Part shown: positions 48,591 through 59,354 of the stretch, piece by piece
Numbering within the stretch: position 1 is the first letter of the stretch
Layout: the number at the start of each line of letters is the position of its first letter
Assembly (NCBI RefSeq): GCF_002443255.2
Contig: NW_019211459.1
Span: 23,528,330 to 23,592,329, forward strand
DNA from: Varroa destructor
Taxonomy: Eukaryota; Arthropoda; Arachnida; Mesostigmata; Varroidae
Reading direction: 5' to 3'
Length of the DNA: 64,000 nucleotides
The notes under the pieces: generated by a model
The model's database searches: none
Told to the model about the DNA's origin: nothing
What the model saw: only the letters and a program-made list of their open reading frames with translations
Program-made: the position numbers and the translations under genes

Positions 48591-50357
48591 CAGCTTTCGA
48601 CATTTGTTCATCTCTAAAGCGATGCACCCGCACATTTAGAGAAGCTTTTACATGTCGGTACTGGATGAATTCAACACTACTTTAGTTTCTGCTGTCGAAA
48701 TCTGGAGTCAAAGGTATGACAGATGCACGCTCTCTGCCCTAAGGCGTCGTGATCTTTCGACCCTTGGTCTGGCCCCGCGAACGTTTGTTCCAAGCTCTGA
48801 CCTCTAAAGTGACGTTACGAGGGCTTATTGTAAGAGGACGAATTAGGGACTAAGCGTGTAAATATGTAGTGGTCTGGGTCCGAAGTCGATTCTAGACACA
48901 CTGCTTCTTTTCGCGCTGACAAGAGCCACCCGTTTGAAACATCGTCTAGCTGGAAAAATGCCTTAACGTAAGCCTAAAATATGCTTATTTAAAATGACTA
49001 GTTGAGAGGTAGGAAACGCTTTTAAGATAGCTTCCATATAACCTTTTCTTTGGCCAACTTTCGGCCAGGAGTGCCTCACAACTTCCGACTTTTAAGACGT
49101 TAAACACACTGATGCGGGGATGGCACGAAGAGCGCGCACTCCACGACGTAGCCTCGTGTTCTTACGACTTAACAATGACAGCATTTTGATTTCTCAGGAG
49201 ATATGTTTCTGTTCTTCGTTACGTCTTGAACGATCTGACGTCTCAAGCCGTACGCAAGCTCGGATTGTATTTCACTTTTAGTAGATTATTTCCTTAGTAT
49301 TACATTCGTCACACTTTTATATTTAACGTCACTGGATTCATAATTGTTAGGTTACTGTTCTTCGTCAGAGGAATTTTTGTATGCTCTGCGTGTATATCCA
49401 GGTCGGCCGCGTCTAATACAAAATTGCTCAATAGCCTTAACCTGGTGACGTGTCTCAGCCATCACCGATACATCAAGCTATGATTATGCGCAATGATGTT
49501 CGGTGCAGCTATTTCCGAATGCAGTTGACTTACTACGACTTCATAACACCGAAGTTCGTTTTTTGGCATTGTATAGACTGCCCTCACGCGCCTTCGTTTG
49601 TAATCTTTTGCATGTTTGCTTTTTGGTAATAAAAAAAAAATCAAACTCATCCGCCATTGTGGCATTGCAAAGTTCATTCATAGCTTATTGCCTTCTTAGA
49701 CCATAATAAAAGTTATGAGTAAAGGTATTAACTTTTGAATCTTCAGTATCTGAACATATATCACTTAAGTCCCCTCTGATTATTAAAACTGGGAATCTGA
49801 GGTGCGCACGACGCAAGGGAAGCCATAGATAAATATATTTGATATAGCAATAATGTAATAAGCAAAAATAATAATAATACATGTTTAGGCATTGAAGAAT
49901 ACGCGAAGCGCCGCCTTTCTTTTTGTAAATATTCAAAAGTGATTTTTGGATTATATTGTAAAAAATGTATTGATTTTCATGTTTAGATTTGAAGGTTATG
50001 GCAATTTAAAAACAAGAGCTTCCAGTTAAGGCTGCTCAAGAGCTCCAGTGAAGACACTTTGATCAAAATACCTATCTCAGCGAAAATTCTGCGATCTGAT
50101 TCAATATTGGGCAACGACGAACTCAGGGACACCGATACAACTGAAGCAAAAAGGATGCGTGTCTAGCATAAAAGAGGCGTGCCGCTTTTAAGGTTTTGTC
50201 AGTTTCTGTACTGAAAATCGAAGAAGGGATTGAAGCTCTTCTGTCTTTGAGTTTAAATCGTGAAGGTCATACTTTTACCGATACTTACCTTATCCACTAA
50301 AAACGAACGTACCATCGATACTGAATTTTCCTGTTACTCTATTGACAATACGGAAAT

Positions 50358-50780
50358 ATGTCTTCCGGACTCACTGTGTCAAACGAAGCCAAGGTGGTGT
50401 ATGAAGACGTCAAAAGAAACAAATCATTTCGGTATATTATCTATACGATTAGAGACGAAAAAGAGATCATTATAGAGACGAAAGGACCACGCACAACTAC
50501 ATATCAGGACTTTCTTTTGCATATGAAAACCTTCAAGGATCAATGCAGATATATTCTCTATGATTACCCAACATACTCTGTCGATCCGCCAATTGAAGTC
50601 GACCGGCTTTTATTGATAACATGGTGCCCTGACAGTGCGACGGTACGAGACAAAATACTCTTCGCGTCAACAAACAACATCCTGAGGGATGTTTTTTCAG
50701 GCGTCTACAGGCACGTGCAGGCGTGCGATTTTGATGAGCTATCGCAAAAGGATATAGAGGATATACTTGTCAAAAAATAA
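50358..50780 (+). CDS. Cofilin/ADF (twinstar-like) protein, intronless copy
   Basis: Cofilin/ADF family protein, which binds and severs actin filaments in the cytoplasm. The 140-residue ORF aligns end to end with family members (usually about 148): MSSGLTV start with the Ser3 that LIM kinase phosphorylates in the family, RYIIYTIRDEKEI strand, the LLLITWCPDSATVRDKILFAS core containing the actin-binding VRxK positions, then a C-terminal helix. The loop before that core is about eight residues shorter than in fly twinstar. The start has A at -3 (AAT ATG T). No intron interrupts it, whereas animal cofilin genes normally have one just after the start codon, so I infer a retrocopy that stayed open. 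AATAAA lies at 50973. Expression is unknown, and the source gene is not in this window. Confidence 0.88.
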   Translation: MSSGLTVSNEAKVVYEDVKRNKSFRYIIYTIRDEKEIIIETKGPRTTTYQDFLLHMKTFKDQCRYILYDYPTYSVDPPIEVDRLLLITWCPDSATVRDKILFASTNNILRDVFSGVYRHVQACDFDELSQKDIEDILVKK

Positions 50781-53257
50781 CTTGAACCACAAAGTGGCTC
50801 ACGAGGCTACCGGATCGAACATAGCTTTAGAGTCACATAAATGATTGATCAAAATGTTCAGATTTGGCCTATCGAGTGCAACAAAGATTCAGAGAGAAAA
50901 TCAGATAAGTCAAAAAAAGTATAAATTGACATCTTACGTGACGCGTTTCCGTATGTCCCGGACACTACAGAAAATAAAGGTTTCGGAGCTCACGCTAGTT
51001 AAATAAACTCGTGGAATTAATAGGAAAGAATAATACTAATACGACAATACGACGTTAATCTCCCTGACCTTATCATATGCAGACAGCGTTTCAGATTTTA
51101 CGCGTTCCTGCGTTTGTTCTATGCCTATTATCCAAGTCATTACCGGACTCATGATCTGGCATAATACATGGCCACTGAGCATAGTAGATAATTACAGACA
51201 TATATTACGCTACATATATATTATCTCGATTCGTACGCATGTTATCTAGATTGCAGGTTTAGATCATCGACAGTTGCGTCTCTTGATTGGCTGAGCCAAC
51301 GCTAACGTAATTTAAGCGTGTTAAATTAAGACGTCGTCGGTGAAAGTAGTACAAGATGCCCTTAGAAACCGCCGATATAAAACAAGTAACAGTAAGTAGA
51401 ACAACAGTAGATATGTGAATAGTTACGGTATTAAATACTACATACATTTCACTACATAACTATAACTTTATTTCAAAAAAAAAAAAGGAAAGTGTTTTGT
51501 TTTGATTTTCCAAAGGGAATTCAGAAACTCCAGAAAAAAGCATTCGAATATTATAAAGCAGGGTTGCCGCCTAATTAGCTAGATTATAAACTTTCTGTTG
51601 CGTTCATTCGTATGTAATTCAATTCAACGACAATGAATAAATATATAAGAATATAGTAAATGAAGGAATATATACATATATAATGTTATATACATATATA
51701 TATATATATCCCCTTATTTATTATAAGATATTTGCACACTTTCTTCATAAATTAATCATTAATAGTCGGACATTTGTAAAGCGATTTCATTAATTCATTC
51801 TTTCTGCTATATTTACATTATTATTATGTAATGATATCATAAATGTTATGTATTTTTAATAATTTCAAATAGTTTATTTTCAAGCATACGCTAGAAATAT
51901 CTCTTGAAGATCTAGCTAAAAGCTCGTAGTCATTCTTTTTGGGAAGATTTGTAAACCTGCAAAACCACGCACAGTCTTCATTCTGCCTGCAACCTATTAC
52001 TGGTCGTTATATTGCTGCCTCACTACAACTGATAGAGCTCTATTTAGGGCTTACAGATATGCGTTTGCCTTTATTCCACTATAATTATGTCCTATTGTTT
52101 TGTAAACAATGGATATTATTTTTTCGATGAACGCTTCGAAGCAACGATATATGGGTATCTGCAGAAGAGTTATCTTACTCACTAATATTGTGTACGAGAA
52201 TAGACAGGGCGGCTATCTAAAAAAAGCGACAGTTAATTATCTCTTGTCTCAAACTTGTCTGCAACAATATGATTCCACTATAGCTGTGGCTGTATGGTTC
52301 GATGCGGCGTGCCACTGCAGAGAAGCTAAGTCTGGCCGTTAGAAGAGGGAAATATGCCGGTGCATTTATTACATGTCGCTCCCGTCGCATATAAGAAAAT
52401 GGGACACCTATCGGACGCAAGAAGACATTTATTTTCTTTTATCGAATATCGAAATATTATACTTTCGATTGATGCAATTCTCAGTTTGTCTTATGACAAT
52501 ACTGCTGGAAGAGTAGGAGATTATTTTCCATGTGAGTACGAAGGCACTGGAAGGCTTTGAATGCTTCTATCTAATGGGTTTCCATTTTCTTTTCAATTAC
52601 AATTTTTATTCCTGCGGCTATTCTATTAATGGCAGAAAAGTTGACGCCTCTGGACAGCCGTATGGGACACCAACGAAGCTTCTATACACACTAACGATTG
52701 TTTGGCGCACTTATTCAAAGCAGACAACTGGGTAAACATGAATGTCTAAAGGTTCGATTGAAGTCGGTCATACGATGTGTTCGAATCGTGCGTGTTTGAA
52801 ATTAGAATGCAATGAAACATTTTCTAATGATTATTAATTAACGAAGGCATATTCTGCTATAACTGGCCAAGACAACGGTTAACCCTCATTTTGTGACAAC
52901 GATGTTTGTCTATCCTCTTGGACGGGGCCCGTCTATGCGACTTTTATCGTGAGTGGTTTTTGTTTGCCGATGTATGGTCACTGATGAACATGTAACCGAT
53001 GCACAACAAACGACACAAAACAATAGGCAAATTCATACATATTTTCTTTCTTTTCATTCTTGTCCATATCGCACAGCGCTGATGTAAACTGTTTAAGTTG
53101 TTATCAGTTCGATCTCCTTTTTTTTTTTTCATTAGCAGCTGAAAATTTTTGCTTTATTTATTGAATGAGCGACCCAGTTGTAAACATAGCGCGAACAGCT
53201 GTCGTTGCCCATATGATTGGGGAAGATTTTGCCATGTCGATAAAAAGAAAATAGCTG
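50781..53257. other. Intergenic region between the cofilin-like gene and ACSF3
   Basis: AT-rich, with TA-rich segments around 51668-51710 and an A run at 51476-51486. No gene recognised. The final few hundred bases must hold the ACSF3 promoter, but no core element was identified. Confidence 0.5.
50973..50978 (+). terminator. Candidate polyadenylation signal of the cofilin-like gene
   Basis: AATAAA about 190 bases past the cofilin-like stop codon, followed by a T/G-containing segment. It is the first such hexamer downstream. Its use is inferred only from position. Confidence 0.4.
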
Positions 53258-53298
53258 ATGCTAGCCAGCATGTACTTGCGTGCGTATCATGGTCGCAG
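53258..53298 (+). CDS. ACSF3: ACSF3 exon 1, start of mitochondrial presequence
   Basis: Chosen because its two leftover bases (AG) complete an Arg codon with the A that opens exon 2, and because the joined sequence MLASMYLRAYHGRRRHG is basic with no acidic residue, as in mitochondrial targeting peptides. A TAG in frame sits two codons upstream. A second in-frame ATG at 53270 has a better context (A at -3). Donor is CAG|GTGCAT. No homology supports the presequence itself, so this exon is less certain than the others. Confidence 0.62.
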
Positions 53299-54930
53299 GT
53301 GCATGCGACAAATATCCGTATAGTGCTGATGATAAAGTATTGTCTATTCAGTCATACTCTCGACGCGCTGTAACAAATAAGTATCGGAATTAGTAGTCAT
53401 TTAGATAAAAGATATTATTGGCAATGTATAATTAGACACTACAAGTAGGATTCTTTTGTTCACCAATAAGCGTTTCTTTTTGGTTAGTTGACAATGCTAA
53501 GTTTATGATGCTTAAGCGTGATGCATTTTAAAAGATTAATAAATGGAAAAACATACTTTTGTATATCTTGCAGACGGCATGGACTTGCATCCTGTTCTCA
53601 CTCACAAAACATTGTTACAAAACCCCAAGGGGAAAAGCGGTCAGTGAGTTGCCATGAAGGATTTCCTGTAGCTTATCAACCACTGGTTGTTCGGATTGCG
53701 TCTAAACTTTTCGAGGTATTCAGTTTTTTCATCTTTTAACTATACATACGCAACGATAACGCTTTTTCGCTACATATTCAGTTCATACCGTAATTCAATA
53801 ATGGATATTCGAAAGTTTGCAATACGAAAAAAGACAGTGTGGCAGGGAGGGGTTTCTTCTTAATTCGAAGCCAACAAACTTGAATTCTAAAGTTTACTTT
53901 ATCACGTAGGTTATTTTAAGATCTCTGAAGGCTTTCTTGAAAGACGCTTTGTCTAAACATGTCAATTTTTCTTTATTACGTTTCAGGACAAAAAGGAATC
54001 CGTTCCAACTTCCACCATCACATGTAATCTAGGTGTTCGATCTTCCACAGATTTGTTAACTCAGTCTCTAAAATTCAGCGATCGCCTTCAACCGGTCCTA
54101 GACAACGCTGCTACACAGACACAGATAGCGCTATTGTTACCAAATGATTATCGGCAAGTGTACAGCTGAAACACTTCATATCAACGAACCAAGATGTACC
54201 TCTTACAGTTGTCGGTCGTGAGGCGCATATTGACCTTTAATTTAAACGCTGTTTGAGGATGAGCAAGTGATTGTATATCGATTTGGTAAAAAAAATACAA
54301 ATTTTATTTAGTCTATTCTACATCAAGCAACTTTTTGCTTGAGTCTGGAGTTGACCAAACGCTCATTTTGTCTTTTCAACGCATGGTTTGTTTAACAAGA
54401 ACAAGTAAAGTTGTGTTTACTGGCCACTGCTTTGCTAATGCATATAACGTTATTGTCGTTATTTTTATTATTCCAGTTATATAATGAGCCAGTGGGCAAC
54501 TTGGCTAAGCGGTGCATGCGTGGTTCCTCTACACCAACGACTTCCACCTAAGATGATTGAATATCTTTTACAAGATAGTGGTAGTTCGGTCCTTATTACA
54601 ACGAACGAGCTGAGCTCCGTGATTGACACCATCGACAAAGATCTTATGCGGTCCATTCGGGTAGTTTCGCTAAATGCCGACGACATCGACGGACTTCCTG
54701 AACCAGCAAGTATAGCCAAGGTGATCATAGTTACCGAAACTTTGTTTGTCTTAATTTGCTATTTCACTAACTAACCTGAATGTGTGCATTATAATTTTAT
54801 TTGATATCGTTAATAACAGTTAGAACCTTTGGTTATAACGTATTTTAAGTACAATCCGTTTTAAAGCAGTCCATTTAGTGAATTTGTAATGTCTACGTAC
54901 TGCGATGCTTGCCATATTTCTGGGGCTTTA

Positions 54931-54972
<42 letters not shown>

Positions 54973-57900
54973 TATAGAAGAAAAGTAGTCCTTTTCTTGC
55001 AAATATAAGACGTATCTGAATGTATGTGTAGTGAATACATTCTAGAAAAAACTGTAAACCCTACTTCCATACACTACCTTGGTGTCCTACTTGTTAAGGA
55101 TAATCAAGGACTCAGTCGGCTCCTCGTATCTGAATAATGGATACTGTTCCTTGCGAAACGAAAAATGCAATTAAGTCCACAAAACTGTCAATCATGAAAT
55201 AATGGCTTCTTATTGATGCGTTGTTGTATTCCCATTCTCATTTATATTTCAGCATACATTAGTTCAAATTCGGGACCATTTCCAACTTTATAAGAAGCGC
55301 CCAGCGCAAATGGTGTACACATCAGGTACGACAGGACCGCCTAAAGGCGTCGTAACAACACACGCTGCACTTGACGCGCAGGTAAGTTGCATTTGTGAGA
55401 TCGGTATTTTTTAGTTACAATAAATGTAGATTGATGCAGACTTGGATTTACAAATTTGTTAGTAAAATAAATTATTATCAGTAGTAGTTGATGTATTGGC
55501 ATTCATCGACCATTTAATATATACATGCATAACCGTTCTGTTAAGCCAGTCGATGACAAATCAGACAAGACGCGAATTTTTTTAAACGTATCAAACAGCT
55601 TTAAAGCATTTTGATTATGTTTTCCTAGGCCATTGAATGTAGCTACAACAACCGAATTATGTCTAAATTCTAATGATCAGCATGCTGAATTTAATCTTCT
55701 CTATCTGATGGACAAATACGAGAATTGCACAGAAGCTAATTAGCTACATTCCTCGTGGCTGGACATTACAGGCGAGCTCGGTCGCGCTTGACTGGTTCCT
55801 AGGTCCCGAAGACTATCTTCTTAATCATCTACCACTTCATCACACCCATGGCATTCTAAACGGGTTACTGTCGCCGCTTTGGGCCGGAAGCGGTATATAT
55901 TTGCTGCAGAGTTTTGACCCAAAAAAGGTCTGACATCGCATGAAAATGGACGCTGGTAAACACTACCATGAAAAATGTTAATTTCTTTTGATAAAATTAA
56001 TCATCGGACGAATAGGATAATCTTCAAACACCCGGGTACTAGTGTTAGGTGTGATTCAGCTGGTTTTTTTCACGATCAGCTTTAGCAACCGATTGACGCT
56101 TGAACTCTGCAATGCGAGCGACTCTTTAGCGGCAAGCTTGTAGTCTACTCGAAGCAGATGTGAGTGCATTGTAAATAATATAACGCATCGCTAACCCAGC
56201 TGTTGTACACAAACTGCTCAGTTTATAGATTGTTTTTAGTTATTTTTCTGCGCTTCCGTTTGAATGTATTTCGTAGTATCTACGATGGAGGAAGAGAAGC
56301 TCGATATTCTGTTCAGGTAAACATGATTTCGTATATTTTCCCAGTAATAATAACAATAATTCGTAGGAAAAAATGCTTCTTCCCTATTATTAAGACGGCT
56401 CTTTTTATTAAAATTTGCTGTTTTTCGGATCAACGAAAAAATACATGTTTTCTTATTAAATACGTACGTTGTTGCTGTTTTTCCTTCTCCTGCTGCATAG
56501 GTGTGGGAAGTATTGCTGTCGGAGGACAATCGAGTAAATTTTATGCTGGCCGTGCCAACAATGTACGCCCAGCTTGTGTTATTTGCTAAAGAGCAACTTT
56601 GGGAACGACGCGAAGAGATTCGTGATTTTCTTAAGCTGAAACTACGTCTTTGCACTTGCGGGTCGGCTCCTCTTAGCCTCCAGTTGTTTCGGGACTGGGA
56701 AGAACTTACAGGTCACGTGATTCTTGAACGGTACGGAATGACTGAATTTGGCATGGGGGTTGGCGGAGACGCGGTAAATCCAAAAATGCGCTATCCCGGC
56801 ACTGTTGGCAGGCCGTTTGTCGGACTCGAATTTCGTATCGCAGAACAAGACGGCTACTCATCGAATCGTTTTAAAACACTCGCTCATATGGTATGCATTG
56901 GGTAACCTTGTTGCTTATTGCTTGTAAGTTAGGTCGGAATAGTTCCCAAACGATTTAGATAACTATTATTTTATTATGCTTGCTTAAATGTCAACATCGC
57001 ATCTCAAAGGGTGTTTATCAAAACTAATACAGTCATCACTTAAATTTTCTAAGTGATATTTGACCTAAGTTGAAAACTCTTCATTTTAACGTAAGCCAAC
57101 GAGTGAGCAACATACGTAACACGTATAGTATTCATATCCTAAATTGCATTTATGTAATTCTTGTAACGTTTTATAGACAAAACACTCCACCACAATCAAA
57201 ACGATGTCGCGAAATCGTATCATTGGCGAATTACATGCGAAAGGTCCACAAATGTTCAGTCACTACCACGAGCGGCCTAAAGAAACCAAAGATGCGTTCA
57301 CAAAGGATGGCTGGTTTCAAACTGGTATCTATTCTGCTATAGTTTAATCGCTTGAAAAACTTCTCTGTCAATAAAAATTTCACCTACCGAGCGAATCGGA
57401 TAGAGTGTACAACGATTAGATAAGGAGTACTGGTTAGTGTATAAACCAACAGATTGTCATCCTTACCCTATTCTGTTTAAAATGTCTTGATCACCGTCCA
57501 AAATTTTCTGACCACTACGGCCTTTAGTCTTCCCGATTCTAAATGCGGAGCTCAATCAGGTATCTTAAATTTTAACAGTCTTAAATATGGTCACCTTGTA
57601 AAACGTGAAATCTCGCCACCCAGGCGTATTGAGTGAATACTATTACATACCCTACTCGTAATATTTCAAAATGGGTCTCCGCCGTGTCACAAACATTATT
57701 GCTCATCTCAAGGATATTGGTAAGTTAAGATTTTAGGGCATGTAAGAAAGTTTAGTCAAAACAAATCATTTAAAAAAAACGTTGTTAAAAATGTGTAATG
57801 ATATTTAAGTGTGAGTTTTTCACATTACAGGTGATATGGCGGAGCTTGTCATTTGCGACGATCGCAGGAACTTGGTTAAAATACTAGGCCGAAAAAAAAT

Positions 57901-59308
57901 GGACTTCATCAAGTGCGGCGGCTACAAGGTCAATATATTCGTCATTTATACATTTTTTTTATTTATACTTTTATTTCACGTTTTTCATTTATACACTCTT
58001 CTTGAGCCGCAACAAATAGTGCCTAGTTGACGGAAGAGTAGTGAACCAAAATTTTCGTATTGTTCAATAGACAACCGAAAAAAAGCTCGGAAAAAAATAA
58101 AAGTAGTTCTTCTAAATTTGAACCTCCACTTCATAGAAAGACTATGGATGCAGTACCAAACAAATTTGATCGCAAAATTTAAGCCGTGCTGCGGTTCTTT
58201 AAAGCTAACAATGCATAAAGCATATTTAGCGCTCTTTATTAATGCCTAATTGTAATAACCAGAACTTGTAAAAACTATGGAATCTAAGTAGAGTTTTTAG
58301 TCATAGAATTCGAAAAAGTATCTTTGGACTTTTCCATTGTTGTCGGTTGCAGGTCTCTGCGCTGGAGGTACAGAACGAACTGGAAGCAGTGCCAGGGGTC
58401 GCTGAAAGCGCCGTTTTTGGCGTCCCAGACGTGACATGGGGAGAACGAGTTGTTGCAGTGGTTAGTTAAACAGTTCTAATAGCTTTGAATGAATGTTAGA
58501 TGACGCTTCTCGTCTATGCCATTCATATGTATACTAATATGTCATTACAGGTGGATAATGATATTGTCAAAATTAACATATTCATCTCATGCTGTTTCTT
58601 TATCGACTGTAACAGCTTTGTCTATTTATTCTGTGACTTAAACGTTATCAGGTGGTGCCGAAAAAGCAGTGTAATTGTACTGATCTCAAAAGTGAAATAC
58701 AAATGCACTGTAAAAAAACACTCCCCCCGACGTCTATTCCTAGTGAAATTACCTTTGTCGTGGAGCTGCCTCGTAACGTAATGGGCAAGGTTTGTATGTG
58801 ATTTGCGAACATACCACAAGGCAGATTTTATTACATATTCCCTAAAATTTCAGTCAAAACAAACGAAGCAAACATTACTAGGCATTGAAATTAGCCGAAA
58901 AGAAATCTATACTAGGGTTTCGTATATAAAAGGATAAGCTTATATATAAAACTGATTTGGCAAAAAATTTCAAAATAAATTTTGAGGGGACATTATCTTA
59001 AGACCAGCTGATAATCCGAATCAGCCAGTTAAGATGCTGCAGGAGTTCCAGCTGCTTGAATTAATTTGTGTTTACACTGTTGAAAATGTTTTCTCGACGT
59101 TTTTGATGACACGTAATTTTGCAATGTGAAAGTAACCAACTCATACGAATACCATAACAGCAGTTGACAAACGGTGGCGTTTCTACATATGGAAAATCTG
59201 TAACAACCCCGTAACTCAGTTTTTCTTGGCATTATTTACTTACAGATTGATAAGACCTTTCTCCGAAATCAACATTTGCAACGTTTGCTGAAAGAATCGA
59301 TGCCATAG
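53258..59308 (+). CDS. ACSF3: ACSF3-like acyl-CoA synthetase (mitochondrial malonyl-CoA synthetase), 12 exons
   Basis: ATP-dependent, AMP-forming CoA ligase. ACSF3/MatB enzymes convert malonate, ATP and CoA to malonyl-CoA, in animals within mitochondria. Exons: 53258-53298, 53574-53715, 53987-54153, 54477-54720, 55253-55381, 55772-55927, 56501-56890, 57177-57324, 57831-57928, 58353-58460, 58652-58789, 59246-59308. They total 1824 nt, 607 residues plus stop (human about 576), with all phases compatible. Visible motifs: P-loop YTSGTTGPPKG at residue 220, LPLHHTHG at 261, RYGMTEFGM at 370, the TGD aspartate at 474, the hinge region GRKKMDFIKCGGYK, and the A10 motif PRNVMGK ending in the catalytic Lys587. 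The Arg-rich, acid-free N-terminus looks like a mitochondrial presequence. Substrate choice is inferred from the overall match to ACSF3. Intron 3 needs a GC donor. Confidence 0.94.
53574..53715 (+). CDS. ACSF3: ACSF3 exon 2
   Basis: Acceptor CTTGCAG, donor GAG|GTATTC, leaving at a codon boundary. It encodes the rest of the presequence and the beginning of the mature protein (PLVVRIASKLFE), which corresponds loosely to the PVFTRALAFGD region of human ACSF3. Matches here are weak, as expected for a fast-evolving N-terminus. Confidence 0.75.
53987..54153 (+). CDS. ACSF3: ACSF3 exon 3 (followed by a GC donor)
   Basis: Acceptor CGTTTCAG ends at 53986. It encodes the segment ending in TQIALLLPNDYR, matching the VSFLCANDASY segment of human ACSF3. 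The frame into exon 4 requires the exon to end at 54153 with two bases of an Arg codon. The intron then starts GCAAGT, a consensus GC-type donor. The nearby GT at 54158 gives the wrong phase. Confidence 0.85.
54154..54476 (+). other. ACSF3: GC-AG intron of ACSF3
   Basis: This intron starts GCAAGT and ends TTATTCCAG. The GC start is needed to keep the ACSF3 frame (…PNDYR-YIMSQW…). GC donors make up a small share of animal introns and usually show the otherwise perfect AAGT consensus seen here. Confidence 0.8.
54477..54720 (+). CDS. ACSF3: ACSF3 exon 4
   Basis: Acceptor TTATTCCAG, donor AAG|GTGATC, leaving in phase 0. It encodes YIMSQWATWLSGACVVPLH, closely matching the QWASWMSGGVAVPL block of ACSF3, and the following PPKMIEYLLQDSGSSVLIT strand-helix unit. 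Confidence 0.93.
54931..54972 (+). repeat. (CT)n microsatellite in ACSF3 intron 4
   Basis: About 42 bases of CT with one TTT interruption. It lies in the middle of the intron, well before the acceptor at 55252. Confidence 0.95.
55253..55381 (+). CDS. ACSF3: ACSF3 exon 5, ATP-binding P-loop
   Basis: Acceptor ATATTTCAG, donor CAG|GTAAGT. The A3 motif YTSGTTGPPKG lies at 55316-55348 and is the phosphate-binding loop of adenylate-forming enzymes. The exon is 43 whole codons. Confidence 0.96.
55772..55927 (+). CDS. ACSF3: ACSF3 exon 6
   Basis: Acceptor CATTACAG, donor AAG|GTCTGA. It encodes LNHLPLHHTHGILNGLLSPL, matching the LPLHHVHGVVNALLCPL block of ACSF3. The HxHG segment lies near the acyl-binding pocket in malonyl-CoA synthetases. 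The exon is 52 whole codons. Confidence 0.95.
56501..56890 (+). CDS. ACSF3: ACSF3 exon 7, adenylation core
   Basis: Acceptor CTGCATAG, donor ATG|GTATGC; 130 whole codons, the longest exon of the gene. It contains FMLAVPTMYAQL, the CGSAPLSLQLF strand, and the A5 motif RYGMTEFGM (56729-56755). The Arg of this motif is typical of MatB/ACSF3 malonyl-CoA synthetases. It continues through GTVGRPFVGLEFRI. Confidence 0.96.
57177..57324 (+). CDS. ACSF3: ACSF3 exon 8
   Basis: Acceptor TTTTATAG, donor G|GTATCT. It encodes IIGELHAKGPQMFSHYH and ends in DGWFQTG, matching the GELLVRGPSVFREYW and DGWFKTGD blocks of ACSF3. The last Gly codon is split with exon 9. Confidence 0.94.
57831..57928 (+). CDS. ACSF3: ACSF3 exon 9, hinge region
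   Basis: Acceptor CATTACAG, donor AAG|GTCAAT. It completes the TGD motif, whose aspartate contacts the AMP ribose in this superfamily, and encodes ILGRKKMDFIKCGGYK, the hinge between N- and C-terminal domains. Confidence 0.95.
58353..58460 (+). CDS. ACSF3: ACSF3 exon 10, C-terminal domain
   Basis: Acceptor GGTTGCAG, donor GTG|GTTAGT; 36 whole codons. It encodes VSALEVQNELEAVPGVAE and then SAVFGVPDVTWGERVVAV, which matches the VSALEVEWHLL and VIGVPDMTWGQRV stretches of ACSF3. Confidence 0.95.
58652..58789 (+). CDS. ACSF3: ACSF3 exon 11, catalytic A10 lysine
   Basis: Acceptor GTTATCAG, donor AAG|GTTTGT; 46 whole codons. It ends with IPSEITFVVELPRNVMGK, matching VPSELVLVEEIPRNQMGK. The invariant lysine of the A10 motif is the final codon (58787-58789). 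A cryptic acceptor upstream at 58551 is not needed. Confidence 0.94.
59246..59308 (+). CDS. ACSF3: ACSF3 exon 12, terminal
   Basis: Acceptor ACTTACAG followed by IDKTFLRNQHLQRLLKE and a TAG stop at 59306-59308. It matches the IDKKALIRHF C-terminus of human ACSF3, with ten extra residues. AATAAA lies at 59349. Confidence 0.93.
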   Translation: MDKTFLRNQHLQRLLKESMP

Positions 59309-59348
59309 ATTTTGAAACGACATTCCACATATGTCTTTCTGCTAAGAT

Positions 59349-59354
59349 AATAAA
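59349..59354 (+). terminator. ACSF3: Polyadenylation signal of ACSF3
   Basis: AATAAA 41 bases after the ACSF3 stop codon, implying a very short 3' UTR. It is the nearest signal and suits the compact gene. Confidence 0.6.

Larger units (their letters stand above)
43081..50357. other. AT-rich intergenic region between zfh1 and the cofilin-like gene
   Basis: No recognised gene. It contains five long (TA)n tracts (44393, about 44497, 44863, 45266, 46312), a cluster of short palindromes at about 48421-48590, and one small uncharacterised open frame at its start (43065-43349, listed separately). The reading frames rich in Tyr-Ile here are translations of TA repeats. Confidence 0.6.

Noticed and set aside
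54158..54163. GT donor for ACSF3 exon 3
   Set aside because: It leaves the exon in phase 0, which does not match exon 4, and would break the conserved block; the GC donor four bases earlier fits.
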